The position numbers and the translations under genes are program-made. Below the pieces are notes generated by a model, which made no database searches, had not been told where the DNA came from, and worked only from the letters and a program-made list of their open reading frames with translations. A stretch of DNA of 64,000 nt, taken from the NCBI GenBank assembly GCA_030154025.1, contig JASKKT010000005.1, forward strand, positions 1 to 64,000, given 5' to 3'. Source of the stretch: Methanolobus sp. (lineage in GTDB: Archaea > Halobacteriota > Methanosarcinia > Methanosarcinales > Methanosarcinaceae). Positions 18,327 to 28,128 of this stretch are shown here, one piece after another (positions within the stretch are counted from its first letter, which is position 1; each line of letters begins with the position of its first letter).

Positions 18327-19021
18327 TCCATTGCCTCCTTGATCTTTGTAACAGCTGCGGAGCTGAGAACATTGAGGTCCACAAGCACCTCACTCTTGAT
18401 CTGCACCACATACTTCATGATGAGTGCGGTCAGGGCTCCCTCAACAACTGCAAGAGGGATCTGAGTTACAGCGAAGATCAGAGCGAATTTTGTGAACGAT
18501 GCATAGACGCCGCCTACCTCAGAAGGGAAAGCCAGGGCAAGCTGAACTGATGTGACCACATACGTTGCCAGATCAGCAAGAGCTGTCGCAAGGAAGACAT
18601 TCAGGTAAAAGTTCATTCCTGCTTTGGAAGCTGACCTGTAGAACACATAAGCTACTACAGGACCGATTATTGCCATGGCTGCTGTGTTTGCTCCAAGGGT
18701 CGTCAGACCACCGTGTGCAAGGAAGAGGGACTGGTAGAGCAGTACGATGACTCCCAGAACAGAAGTGATGGCAGGACCGAAGAGTATTGCAGCCATTCCT
18801 GTACCAGTTGGGTGAGAAGAGCTCATGGTGACCGCAGAAGGAAGCTTGAGGGATGACAGCACGAATATAAATGCGCCCGCAACAGCCAGTAAAGGCACAA
18901 CTTCACGTCTTTGGCTCACAAGTTTGTTCATCTGGTACATACCATACATTATAACAGGAATGGAGACGGCAAACCATATTTGCCACCATGGAGTGGGTAG
19001 GAACCCTTCAAATATATGCAA
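18323..19021 (-). CDS. cbiM: Cobalt ECF transporter substrate-binding component CbiM
   Basis: Substrate-capture membrane protein of the cobalt transporter (232 residues). The N terminus MHIFEGFLPTPWW is the family metal site: the N-terminal amine and His2 bind Co(II), so the exact start matters. The start codon is TTG at 19021 with AGGTGATC just upstream. A further metal-site SSSHPTGTGMAAILFGP is near residue 76. CbiM and CbiN form the transport core with CbiQ and CbiO encoded just downstream. Confidence 0.94.
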   Translation of the reverse strand: MHIFEGFLPTPWWQIWFAVSIPVIMYGMYQMNKLVSQRREVVPLLAVAGAFIFVLSSLKLPSAVTMSSSHPTGTGMAAILFGPAITSVLGVIVLLYQSLFLAHGGLTTLGANTAAMAIIGPVVAYVFYRSASKAGMNFYLNVFLATALADLATYVVTSVQLALAFPSEVGGVYASFTKFALIFAVTQIPLAVVEGALTALIMKYVVQIKSEVLVDLNVLSSAAVTKIKEAME

Positions 19022-19295
19022 CTAAGATCACCTTCCTTTTTACTAATCCTATGAAATCAAGTATAATTGATTATGGATATTACAGGTATTATGTTATTGT
19101 AAATAAGCATAACGATTCGTGTTAGCGTGAAGATGTATTAGCACTTAACATAACAGACGTGCACAAAGTAGCAATTCATATCCATCCGGAAGTTTTGATG
19201 AAAATATGTAACCATAGTTACCCGGAAGAAAAACTATCGCAAATGAAAAGGAGGTCTATAAAAGCGCACCCAAAATAAAGTAAATTTACTTGATA
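19022..19295 (-). promoter_or_regulatory. cbiM upstream region with GTAAC palindrome
   Basis: A 274-base non-coding stretch before cbiM. It contains an inverted repeat GTAAC-CATA-GTTAC at about 19208-19221, nearly 190 bases from the start, and AT-rich TATA-like DNA nearer the gene (19060-19110). A palindrome in this position could bind a metal or cobamide regulator; I see no recognisable cobalamin riboswitch core. Confidence 0.35.
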
Positions 19296-19877
19296 TTACA
19301 TGACCACCATCAGGCAGTACACATCCGATCTGTTGAGTGGAGGTTCATCCACAGTGCCAACCACCGCCCTCTCGTGGGGATAACCGATGTCCTCATAGAT
19401 GCATATCCTGGCATCAATTCCCATTTCCTTCAGGACGCCTGCGACCTCGGCCGGCCCGAAACTGTCGGCAGGGAGAAGGAAGACGTTCTTCCCCAGAGAA
19501 AGCTCGCGTATAAGGGCCTCTCTTGCCGGAGCGGGGTCCCTGCCGTGGGCTGTGATCATGGCAAGGTTGGACATCTCCACATGGAAGCGTGCGCATGATG
19601 CCTGAATGGATGAAACGCCGGTGACCACCCTGTCGTGATCGCCTGCAAACTTCCCAAGCCCTGAGAACATGGGATCCCCTGTAGACAACACCACGGCATC
19701 CGCGGGCAGCAGATGCAGGTTCTTGAAACTCTTGATCGGGTGGGCCTCGCAGTTAATATGGTCCCTGGCAAGCTCTATGGCCCGCTCCGAACCGTAGACC
19801 ACCGGAGCTGCACTGATTACCTCAATGGCCTCCTGCGTCAGCATCTTCGGACCGACGCCCACGCCTACTATGATCAT
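19296..19877 (-). CDS. cbiE: Cobalt-precorrin-7 C5-methyltransferase
   Basis: SAM-dependent tetrapyrrole methylase of the anaerobic cobalamin pathway (193 residues). The opening [21 protein letters not shown] is the methylase glycine loop, and [16 protein letters not shown] is the second signature. It methylates C5 of cobalt-precorrin-7. It is a stand-alone CbiE without the fused CbiT decarboxylase/C15-methylase, which must be elsewhere. It overlaps cbiD by four bases. Confidence 0.92.
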   Translation of the reverse strand: MIIVGVGVGPKMLTQEAIEVISAAPVVYGSERAIELARDHINCEAHPIKSFKNLHLLPADAVVLSTGDPMFSGLGKFAGDHDRVVTGVSSIQASCARFHVEMSNLAMITAHGRDPAPAREALIRELSLGKNVFLLPADSFGPAEVAGVLKEMGIDARICIYEDIGYPHERAVVGTVDEPPLNRSDVYCLMVVM

Positions 19878-20890
19878 ATACCGTCCCCGCTGTCCATGAG
19901 CACCGTGCCGTCACGGTCAACGACTACGATGCGTGCACCTTTGCCTTTTTCAATCGCTCCCTCAAAGGCTTTCTTAAGACGTTCGTTACCGGGATCAAGT
20001 TCAAGCATCTCCACCACAGTGGCAAACCCGCTGTCCTTGAGCATATCAGGGTCCCCCCATTTCAGGACAAGGCCCGGCAGGCCGCATATCACAACATCGC
20101 CGTGTGCTGCCTCAAGAGCCTCATCGATACGGCTTCCGGCAAGCACCACTGTGTGCTCAGGGAAAAGCATAGTGGAATACCTGATACCTATCCTGCCTGT
20201 GGTGAGCACCACCTTGTCGGATTCCCTGATCAGGTCTCCCTTCATCTCTCCCAGGTGATCGTTCCATGGTTCCACGAAGCCTGTGGTGCCGAGAATGGAT
20301 ATGCCGTCAATGATACCGATACGGCTGTTGAGGGTCTCCTTCGCAATCTCCTTCCCCCGGGGAAGATATATAGTGACTTCAGCACCCCTCAGGTTCAGCT
20401 CCTCCACAGCTTCCTCAATGGCCGCCCTTATCTGCTCCATGGGGCGCGGGTTGATGGCAGGCTGGCCTTTTTTTGATTCGAGGCCGCTGCGGGTGACAAT
20501 ACCGACACCCTGGCCCGCATTCACTATAATGCCGTCAGCCTCCCTGGCCTCAGCAGCGAACTCAAGTCCCCGGGTGATATCGGACTCATGATCATTGTTT
20601 ATCTTGACCGCAACAGCATGCCCTTTACCTGCCTTCACGTCAAGCTCGGCGCGCAGCCCCACGGGTGTGGGGACTGAGACACGGGTCACATCCCCCCCGA
20701 GGGAGAGCACCGCAGCCTTTGCGGCAAGTGCAGCCGTTGTCCCGGTAGTGAAACCTCTCCTCAGCACCGAGCCATTGCTAAGTACAACCAGCATTCCGCT
20801 CCGTATGCCTTCTTCAAGCTCCTTGCGGGGCATCTGCGAGCGTTCAAGCCATTCATCTGGTATTTTGGATTTGTTTACCGGGTCGATCAT
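19874..20890 (-). CDS. cbiD: Cobalt-precorrin-5B C1-methyltransferase
   Basis: CbiD methylates C1 of cobalt-precorrin-5B in anaerobic cobamide synthesis. The family motif [17 protein letters not shown] is near residue 64, followed by SVPTPVGLR and [17 protein letters not shown]; the core [11 protein letters not shown]-like ([12 protein letters not shown]) and [12 protein letters not shown] segments are intact. At 338 residues it is normal length. It leads the cbiD-cbiE pair with a start at ATG 20890, close to the mutL 3' end. Confidence 0.94.
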   Translation of the reverse strand: MIDPVNKSKIPDEWLERSQMPRKELEEGIRSGMLVVLSNGSVLRRGFTTGTTAALAAKAAVLSLGGDVTRVSVPTPVGLRAELDVKAGKGHAVAVKINNDHESDITRGLEFAAEAREADGIIVNAGQGVGIVTRSGLESKKGQPAINPRPMEQIRAAIEEAVEELNLRGAEVTIYLPRGKEIAKETLNSRIGIIDGISILGTTGFVEPWNDHLGEMKGDLIRESDKVVLTTGRIGIRYSTMLFPEHTVVLAGSRIDEALEAAHGDVVICGLPGLVLKWGDPDMLKDSGFATVVEMLELDPGNERLKKAFEGAIEKGKGARIVVVDRDGTVLMDSGDGI

Positions 20891-20933
20891 CTCAGGTCAA
20901 TTGTAGTTAATACTTTTAAAATTTACCGACAAA

Positions 20934-22793
20934 TCATGTCCTGCCAAACATCCTGCCCAGTTCCTCCTTCGTAAAGGAGACCATGGTAGGCCGTCCATGA
21001 GGACATGTGTAGGGATTCTCGCATAGTATCAACTGCCTCAGCAGTCCCTGCATCTGCTCCGGAGTGCACACTGCACCAGCCTTTATCGCCGCACGGCAGG
21101 CCATGGTGCTGCAAAGGCGGTCATACACTTCGGTATCCTCCCTGATCCTCCCGCCTGTCACCAGGTCCGAGATAATATCGTGCACGATTCCAGGGTCCTC
21201 AAGCCTGCCAAAGATGCTTGGCACCGTGGTGACAACGTAAGCGCCTGGACCGAACTCCGATATGGAGAAACCTATCTGCTCCAGGAAGGGTATGTAATCC
21301 TCTATGATGGCCCTTTCCTTTGTACTGAGCTCAAGGGTCACTGGCGTGACAAGTTCCTGCCAGCCCATGTCCCTCATTTTCAGCACCTGCTCGTACATGA
21401 TGCGTTCGTGGGCAGCATGCTGGTCCACCAGCACAAGCTTTCCCTCGCTCTCAGTGAGTATGTAGAGGTCCGCGAACTGGCCCAGCACCTTTACATCCGG
21501 AAGAGCCTCGCTTTTCTTTACAGGAGGCACGTGCTGCGCCTGAAGTCTCTCACTTCTCATGAGCCTCTTCTGGGTATCCTTCATGGGGTAACGGTAAGAC
21601 TGGCTTTCCTCCCTGAGCACCGAAGGCTGCTGAAGGAGAGACTCCTGCCTGCCATCAAAGAAAACATGATCTGCTGGAGCAGTGCCGCTTCCTTCCTTCT
21701 CAGGAGGGCGAGCCTCGGGCCCATATATTCTTGACTGGACAGAGCTTTCCTTGGTAAGCCTGAGCTCAGGAATAAGATCAGCAGTACTGAGGGCCTGTTC
21801 CACTGCGGTGATAATGGCGGATTCTATTTCCTTCTCATGGCTCAGGCGCACTTCCCTTTTTGTCGGATGTACGTTCACGTCAACATAGAAGGGGTCGATG
21901 TCAAACTTCAGGAAGGCTGCAGGGTAGCGTCCCTTGGGAAGGAGAGTGTAGTATCCCAGCCTCACAGCATTGGCTATCACCCTGGAATAGATGCTCCTGC
22001 CATTGATAAAGAAAGCCTGGAGGTCAGTTCCGCTCCTTGTCAGCTCAGGCTTGGATATGTAACCGGATATGGATACAAACTCGGACCTGAATTCCACAGG
22101 AACCAGCGAACGGGCAACGTCTGCGCCATACAGGTGAACTATGCTGTCAAAGAGCTCACCTGAGCTTGGAGATCTCATGATGACCTTGCCGTCGCTCACC
22201 AGGGCGAAGGATATCTCGGGATGGGCTACTGCGTGCCTGGTGACCACATCAGTGATATTGGCAAGTTCGGTGCGCAGGCTCTTAAGGTACTTTTTCCGCG
22301 CAGGGGTGCTGTAAAATAGGTCGTTCACGGATATGGAGGTTCCCACAGCCGAGCCTGCTGAGGATATGCTCTTGATGCCACTGCTGTCTACGACCAGCCG
22401 GGTTCCGGAAATATCGTTTTCCTGCCTGGTCGTAAGCTCGACCCTGGAGACCGAGGCTATGGATGCAAGCGCCTCACCCCTGAAACCCAGGGTGAGCACA
22501 CGGTCAAGGTCCTCGATGCTGCTTATCTTGCTTGTTGCATGTTTCGTGAATGCCAGCGAAGCATCCTGGTGGCTCATCCCGGAGCCGTTGTCAACAACAA
22601 GTATGCTTTTCGTGCCAGACCCCTTTATTTCCACTCGAATATCGGTGGCATTAGCGTCAATGGAATTATCGATGAGCTCCTTGACCACGGATGCCGGACG
22701 CTCGATGACTTCTCCTGCAGCTATCTTGTTTATCGTGGACTCGTCCAGTACATGTATCCTGTAACCCTGCAGATCATAATTTTTGTCGGCCAT
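20934..22793 (-). CDS. mutL: DNA mismatch repair protein MutL, endonuclease type
   Basis: GHKL ATPase of bacterial-type mismatch repair (619 residues from ATG 22793, chosen because AAAGGAGG lies just upstream). The N-terminal ATPase has ELIDNSIDANAT, VDNGSGM and GFRGEALASI. The C-terminal domain carries the endonuclease metal motif DQHAAHERIMYE, with ACRAAIKAG and CPHGRPTM, so this MutL should nick DNA itself as in organisms without MutH. MutS is encoded nearby on the same strand, separated by an oppositely oriented MFS gene. Confidence 0.95.
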   Translation of the reverse strand: MADKNYDLQGYRIHVLDESTINKIAAGEVIERPASVVKELIDNSIDANATDIRVEIKGSGTKSILVVDNGSGMSHQDASLAFTKHATSKISSIEDLDRVLTLGFRGEALASIASVSRVELTTRQENDISGTRLVVDSSGIKSISSAGSAVGTSISVNDLFYSTPARKKYLKSLRTELANITDVVTRHAVAHPEISFALVSDGKVIMRSPSSGELFDSIVHLYGADVARSLVPVEFRSEFVSISGYISKPELTRSGTDLQAFFINGRSIYSRVIANAVRLGYYTLLPKGRYPAAFLKFDIDPFYVDVNVHPTKREVRLSHEKEIESAIITAVEQALSTADLIPELRLTKESSVQSRIYGPEARPPEKEGSGTAPADHVFFDGRQESLLQQPSVLREESQSYRYPMKDTQKRLMRSERLQAQHVPPVKKSEALPDVKVLGQFADLYILTESEGKLVLVDQHAAHERIMYEQVLKMRDMGWQELVTPVTLELSTKERAIIEDYIPFLEQIGFSISEFGPGAYVVTTVPSIFGRLEDPGIVHDIISDLVTGGRIREDTEVYDRLCSTMACRAAIKAGAVCTPEQMQGLLRQLILCENPYTCPHGRPTMVSFTKEELGRMFGRT

Positions 22794-23000
22794 AATCTTT
22801 CCCTCCTTTCTCACGTGTTCCGATCCTGTAATTTACTCAATCCTGTATCCCTCCTGACCTATTCTTAAGAAGTATCAGGGAATACACATACTTTTCCTTG
22901 CCGGCAGGTCATGCACGGACGTTCATGCAAAGGTCCACTATACACAAACGTTATATCTGTTCATGTTTTTAGAAGCAACATCATATCAGAAGGCTTAAGG

Positions 23001-24185
23001 ATGCACAAACCCGCCGAACTAAGGAACATAGTACCGCTGCTGGCACTTTTGACAGCCTTCCCTGCATTTTCCACGGACATGATCCTGCCCGCCATCCCTT
23101 CCCTTGCAGTGATATGGGATAAGCCCCTCTCAGTGGTCAATCTCATCCTCATCGCCTTTTTTGTAACCTATGCCTTTTTCCTGCTGTTCTACGGCCCCAT
23201 ATCGGACAGGTACGGGCGGCGCAGGCCCCTGATAGCTGGCATCTCGCTATACATCCTGGCCAGCATGCTCTGCGCAGTGGCAAACAGCGCGGCAGCACTC
23301 ATTGCATTCCGCATACTGCAGGCCGCAGGAGCTGCAGCCAGCGCATCCCTGTCAATGGCAATGACCAAGGACATCTTCTCAGGCAAGGAAAGGGAGAGGA
23401 TACTTGCCTATATAGCCATAATCATGGCGCTGGCTCCCATGTTCGCCCCAATTCTGGGAGGCTGGATACTTGCATACCTTTCATGGCACTGGATATTCTT
23501 TGCCCAGGGCATGATGGGATTGATAGGCCTGCTGGGTGTCCTGAGGACACCAGAAACCCTGAAGGAAGTATCCGAAACACCTCTCTTAAGGGTAATGCAT
23601 TCATACGGAAAGCTCCTGCTTAACAGGAACTATGTCATCATGGTCCTGGTGATGTCCGTGAGCCTTCTGCCGCTATACAGTTTCATTGCGGGCTCTTCCG
23701 CCCTGTACATCAACGGATTTGGTATGAGCGAGCAGAATTTCAGTTACTTCTTCGCCTTCAACGCCTTGGCACTCATGGCAGGGTCAATGTCATGCCTGAA
23801 ACTCACAGGAAGGACAGACTCAAGATACATGATAACAGCTGGATTTGCAGGGATAGTGCTGGGAGCAGCACTGATCCTTACGATCGGCCAGCGCAGCCCA
23901 TGGAGCTTTGCCATCCCCATGGCGATGATAACATATTCCATCGGCATCAGCCGCCCTCCCAGTAATCACCTGGTGCTTGAGCAGGTGCGCAGGGATGCGG
24001 GCTCTGCGTCTTCTTTACTGATATTCACATACTTTACCCTTGGAGCCTTAGGCATGTGGCTGGTATCCCAGGACGGGGCGGACCGGATACAGATACTGGG
24101 CACCATTGCCTTAAGCTGCGGGGCCCTTGTGCTGCTTGCATGGATGATACTGCAAAGAAAGAATATCGTCCACAGCCACTCATAA
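23001..24185 (+). CDS. MFS multidrug exporter, Bcr/CflA type
   Basis: Twelve-segment major facilitator (394 residues from ATG 23001). The N-terminal pattern FSTDMILPAIPSLAVIW and the loop 2-3 motif GPISDRYGRRRPLIAG are those of the Bcr/CflA drug-resistance exporters; the antiporter motif C region APILGGWILAYLSWHWIFF follows. The track extends 30 residues upstream from an alternative start, but these lack conservation-like character, so I use the internal ATG. It is inserted between mutL and mutS on the opposite strand. Substrate unknown. Confidence 0.87.
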   Translation: MHKPAELRNIVPLLALLTAFPAFSTDMILPAIPSLAVIWDKPLSVVNLILIAFFVTYAFFLLFYGPISDRYGRRRPLIAGISLYILASMLCAVANSAAALIAFRILQAAGAAASASLSMAMTKDIFSGKERERILAYIAIIMALAPMFAPILGGWILAYLSWHWIFFAQGMMGLIGLLGVLRTPETLKEVSETPLLRVMHSYGKLLLNRNYVIMVLVMSVSLLPLYSFIAGSSALYINGFGMSEQNFSYFFAFNALALMAGSMSCLKLTGRTDSRYMITAGFAGIVLGAALILTIGQRSPWSFAIPMAMITYSIGISRPPSNHLVLEQVRRDAGSASSLLIFTYFTLGALGMWLVSQDGADRIQILGTIALSCGALVLLAWMILQRKNIVHSHS

Positions 24186-24227
24186 AACTAACAAGGAGAA
24201 ATCAAAATGAAGGCGACACTCCACCAC

Positions 24228-26885
24228 TCATCCTTTTTCTTCCAGCCTGTTCTTCATCTGGCTGAGCCTGTTGAGCGCCTCAAGGGGTGTCAATGAGTTG
24301 ACGTCCAGTTCCCTGAGTTGCTCCAGAACGGGATGTGGTTTGCTTTCCTCTGCTGAGGCAGCCTGGTCGAAGAGTATGAGCTGGGTGTACTTGGCGTTGT
24401 TCCGATGCTTCCTGCCGGCCCTGGTATCGTTCATGCTTATGGCGCTCTCGTTCTCTATATCTTCAAGGATCTCCCTGGCACGCTTGGTAACGCTCAAGGG
24501 TACGCCGGCAATCCTTGCCACGTGGATACCGTAACTCTTGTCTGTGGCGCCGGGCACGATCTTCCTCAGGAAGACCAGGTCGTCACCTTCTTCTTTTACT
24601 GCGATGTGGAAGTTCTTCACCCGCTTCAGGCTGCCTGCAAGCTCGGTGAGCTGGTGGTAGTGGGTGGCGAAGAGCGATCTCACTCCAACGCGTCCCTTGT
24701 TGTGGATGTATTCCACAACTGCCTTTGCTATGCTATATCCATCGTAGGTGCTGGTGCCCCTGCCTATCTCGTCCAGCAGTACAAGGCTTCTGGGGGTTGC
24801 GTTGTTCAGGATGTTGGCAAGCTCCACCATCTCAACCATGAAGGTGCTCTGCCCGCTGGCGAGGTCGTCGAAGGCGCCGACCCTGGTGAACACCCTGTCC
24901 ACTATGCCGATGGACGCATGTGTGGCAGGCACAAAGGAGCCTGCCTGCGCCATGATAACTATCATCGCTATCTGGCGCATGTATGTGGACTTACCCGCCA
25001 TGTTGGGCCCTGTTATAAGCATGAACTGGTTGTTCTGGCAGTCCATGTCCGTATCATTGGGTACGAAACCGCCCGGGACCGCACTCTCGACCACAGGATG
25101 CCTCCCGTCCCTGATAAGCAGCTTGCAGTCGTTTGTAATGCCCGGCCTGATGTAATTGTTATTAGCCGCCACTTCGGCGAAATTGGCAAGCACATCCAGC
25201 ATGCCTATGGTTGAGGCGATGTCCTGCAACTGCTTTGCATGGGAAGCCACAGCCGTATTGATCTCGCAGAGCAGCTCATATTCCAGGGCCACCATCTTCT
25301 CGTCAGCGGAGAGGATATCGCTCTCACGCTCCTTGAGCTGCGGGGTGTAGAACCGCTCGGCATTGGTCATGGTCTGCTTGCGGATGTAATCGTCCGGTAC
25401 CTGGGATATATTGGCCTTGGTGACCTCCAGATAATAGCCGAACACCTTGTTGTAGCCCACCTTCAGCGACTTGATACCGGTCCTGTCCCGTTCCTTCTGC
25501 TGGAACTCCGCTATCCAGTGCTTGCCGCTCTTTGAAAGGTTCCGAAGCTCGTCCAGTCTTTCGTTATAGCCGGACTTTATCATCCCGCCATCCCTGACAC
25601 TTACCGGAGGCTCGTCCACTATCGCCCTGCCTATGAGGTCCGTGAGTTCTTCCAGCTCCCTGAAGGAGGAGAGCTGTGAAACGATATCTGCCAGCAGCCC
25701 TGATTCCCCGCACCCTTTCATGGATTCGCTTATCTGCGGCACAGCCTCCAGAGACCTTCTAAGTGCCACCAGGTCCCTCGCATTTGAATTGCCATACAGT
25801 ACCCTTCCCACCAGCCTTTCCATGTCTTTTACATAGGAAAGATGCGACCTGAGATCGAACCTCACAAGAGTGTTGCTCAGGAGCTGTGAGACCGCGTCCA
25901 GCCGGTGGTTGATATCGCCAACGGATACAAGAGGCTTGAGCAGCCACTTCTGCAACAGCCTTCCGCCCATGGGTGTCCTGGTGTCATCCAGCACGCCCAG
26001 CAAGGTGGAATCGTTGCCCTCGCCCCTGACGTTCTTGACTATCTCCAGATTGCGCAGGGTGATGGCATCCAGCACCATGAACTCCGAGTCAAAGTATGTC
26101 TTGAGCTGCTGCACCTGCGATAGCTCCCGCATCTGTGTGTCAACAGCATACTGCAGGGCTGCTCCCGCAGCACATACGGCAAAGGGTAGCCCGCTGCATC
26201 CCATGCCCTCAAGTGTGGACACATGGAAATGCTCCTTCAGCAGCTTATCTGCGCATTCCTGCCCGAAGATATCTTCTCCGTACTCATGGATAATTATCTT
26301 CAGCTCCCTTATCCGCTCCACGAGCTTCTCGTCAGCAAGCATGGAAGGCGGCATGATGCACTCGGAGGGGCCCATGCGTGCAGCCTCGCTTGCTATCCTG
26401 TCATATGGAGAACTGTCCGCAAGCTGCGTGGTCAGGAACTCACCCGTGGAGATATCCAGGAACGCGAGGCCGAAATCCTTCCCCCCCCTAAAAAGCGCCA
26501 TTAGATAGTTATTCGAAGCATCCGGGAACATGGAGGGGTCCATGGCAGTACCCGGCGTGACAACACGCACGACACCCCTTTTCACAACCCCTTTGGCCGT
26601 TTTCGGGTCCTCTAGCTGCTCGCATATGGCAACCTTATAGCCTTTCTTAATGAGCCGGGGCAGGTAGTTGTCAATTGCATGGTAGGGAATCCCCGCAAGC
26701 GGCATTTCCTTCCCATCCTTACCCCTTCCCCTTGTGGTTAATGTGATCTCCAGTTCCCTGGCAATGGTCTTTGCATCCTCGCCAAAGGATTCGTAGAAAT
26801 CCCCCATCCTGAAAAATATGAGAGCATCTGCATACTCCTCCTTGGCCGAATAATACTGCTGCATGGCAGGTGTCATCTGATTCAT
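24228..26885 (-). CDS. mutS: DNA mismatch repair protein MutS
   Basis: Mismatch-recognition ATPase, bacterial MutS1 type (885 residues from ATG 26885). The mismatch-wedging Phe-x-Glu motif is in MGDFYESFG (Phe30, Glu32). Walker A GPNMAGKSTYMRQ is near residue 626 and Walker B LVLLDEIGRGTSTYDG follows, with the ATHYHQL histidine. The track start is an upstream TTG (26915) with no ribosome site; either is possible. Archaeal MutS1/MutL pairs are known in Methanosarcinales and haloarchaea and are regarded as acquired from bacteria. Confidence 0.95.
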   Translation of the reverse strand: MNQMTPAMQQYYSAKEEYADALIFFRMGDFYESFGEDAKTIARELEITLTTRGRGKDGKEMPLAGIPYHAIDNYLPRLIKKGYKVAICEQLEDPKTAKGVVKRGVVRVVTPGTAMDPSMFPDASNNYLMALFRGGKDFGLAFLDISTGEFLTTQLADSSPYDRIASEAARMGPSECIMPPSMLADEKLVERIRELKIIIHEYGEDIFGQECADKLLKEHFHVSTLEGMGCSGLPFAVCAAGAALQYAVDTQMRELSQVQQLKTYFDSEFMVLDAITLRNLEIVKNVRGEGNDSTLLGVLDDTRTPMGGRLLQKWLLKPLVSVGDINHRLDAVSQLLSNTLVRFDLRSHLSYVKDMERLVGRVLYGNSNARDLVALRRSLEAVPQISESMKGCGESGLLADIVSQLSSFRELEELTDLIGRAIVDEPPVSVRDGGMIKSGYNERLDELRNLSKSGKHWIAEFQQKERDRTGIKSLKVGYNKVFGYYLEVTKANISQVPDDYIRKQTMTNAERFYTPQLKERESDILSADEKMVALEYELLCEINTAVASHAKQLQDIASTIGMLDVLANFAEVAANNNYIRPGITNDCKLLIRDGRHPVVESAVPGGFVPNDTDMDCQNNQFMLITGPNMAGKSTYMRQIAMIVIMAQAGSFVPATHASIGIVDRVFTRVGAFDDLASGQSTFMVEMVELANILNNATPRSLVLLDEIGRGTSTYDGYSIAKAVVEYIHNKGRVGVRSLFATHYHQLTELAGSLKRVKNFHIAVKEEGDDLVFLRKIVPGATDKSYGIHVARIAGVPLSVTKRAREILEDIENESAISMNDTRAGRKHRNNAKYTQLILFDQAASAEESKPHPVLEQLRELDVNSLTPLEALNRLSQMKNRLEEKG

Positions 26886-26995
26886 GATAATCTGTGGAAA
26901 TGGTTTGTTTCCCAAATTATCTGGCTGTTAGTATTTTTGTGTTTGCATTGGAGGCAGATGCGATATTTAGGATTTTTTGAACTGCAGGAAAAATG

Positions 26996-28123
26996 TCAGG
27001 CCATTGTTCCAAACCGGAACTTGGCGCTGTTTTTCTTCATGATGCTCACCAGATGCAGCATCACAGGCACTTCCACCAGCACGCCTACCACGGTTGCCAG
27101 CGTGGCCCCCGAATCGATACCGAACAATATAAGGGCGACTGCCACAGCAAGCTCAAAGAAGTTGCTGGCACCGATGAATGTGGATGGGGCAGCTTCCTGA
27201 TAGGGTATCCTGAGTTTCCTGGCTCCCATGTATCCGATAAAGAATATGAAGTAGGTCTGTAGCACCAGGGGTATCGCTATGAGCAGGATGTGCAGTGGAT
27301 AGTTGATTATCTTATCACCCTGGAAGATGAAGATCAGGACAAGCGTGACGAGCAGGCCCGCCGGGGTCACCCACTCGATCTTCCTGATGAGACTGTTCTC
27401 AAGCCAGGAAACACCTTTCCTTTTTATGGCCGCATGCCTTGTGATGACCGCAAGGGACAGGGGTATTGCCACGTAGAACAGCACCGAGAAGAAGATTGTC
27501 ATTACAGGTACCGGGAAGTTCGTGGTCACTCCCACAAGCAGCGCTCCCAGGGGGGCGAACAGCACGAGGATTATGAGATCGTTCACGGAAACCTGCACCA
27601 GCGCGTAATTGATGTTGGCCCTGGCAAGGTAGGTCCACACAAGCACCATGGCCGTGCATGGGGCAAGACCTAGCAGGATCATGCCCGCAATGTATTCTTC
27701 CTGGAGCATTGGCGGTATGAGGTCTGCGAAGATAACGCTCATGAACAGCCAGGCAATGAAGGCCATGGTAAAGGGCTTGATGGCCCAGTTAACAATGACC
27801 GTAAGTGTAAGAGGCTTGGAATTCCTCTTGACATTCAGTACCTCTTCAAAATTGATCTTCAGCATGATCGGATACATCATCACCAGTAGCATGAGCGCCA
27901 CCGGGATGGAAACGTTAGCCACTTCTATCCTGCTGAGGGATTGTGCAAATCCCGGGAACAGGTACCCTATTGCAGTGCCCAGTACGATACAGACGGCAAC
28001 CCATATGGACAGGTACTTACTGAAAAAATCGAGTTCTCGTTCTTCTTCCCTTCCATTTTCGATTTCTTTTCCTATTTCTTTACTTGTCCCTTTTTCCTTT
28101 GTTTTTTCCCGTCCTTTTTCCAT
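26996..28123 (-). CDS. ACR3-family arsenite efflux permease
   Basis: Ten-segment arsenite/antimonite exporter of the ACR3 family (375 residues from ATG 28123). The family signature FMWALFMSV-like region and the catalytic-cysteine segment GLAPCTAMVLVWTYLARANINYALVQVSVNDLI are clear. Residues 1-30 form an odd, highly charged Lys-Glu-Gly tract before the first membrane segment. Its start overlaps or abuts the stop of the usp gene (GTGA), so the two are co-expressed. No arsenate reductase (ArsC) is adjacent. Confidence 0.92.
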   Translation of the reverse strand: MEKGREKTKEKGTSKEIGKEIENGREEERELDFFSKYLSIWVAVCIVLGTAIGYLFPGFAQSLSRIEVANVSIPVALMLLVMMYPIMLKINFEEVLNVKRNSKPLTLTVIVNWAIKPFTMAFIAWLFMSVIFADLIPPMLQEEYIAGMILLGLAPCTAMVLVWTYLARANINYALVQVSVNDLIILVLFAPLGALLVGVTTNFPVPVMTIFFSVLFYVAIPLSLAVITRHAAIKRKGVSWLENSLIRKIEWVTPAGLLVTLVLIFIFQGDKIINYPLHILLIAIPLVLQTYFIFFIGYMGARKLRIPYQEAAPSTFIGASNFFELAVAVALILFGIDSGATLATVVGVLVEVPVMLHLVSIMKKNSAKFRFGTMA

Positions 28124-28128
28124 ACCTA

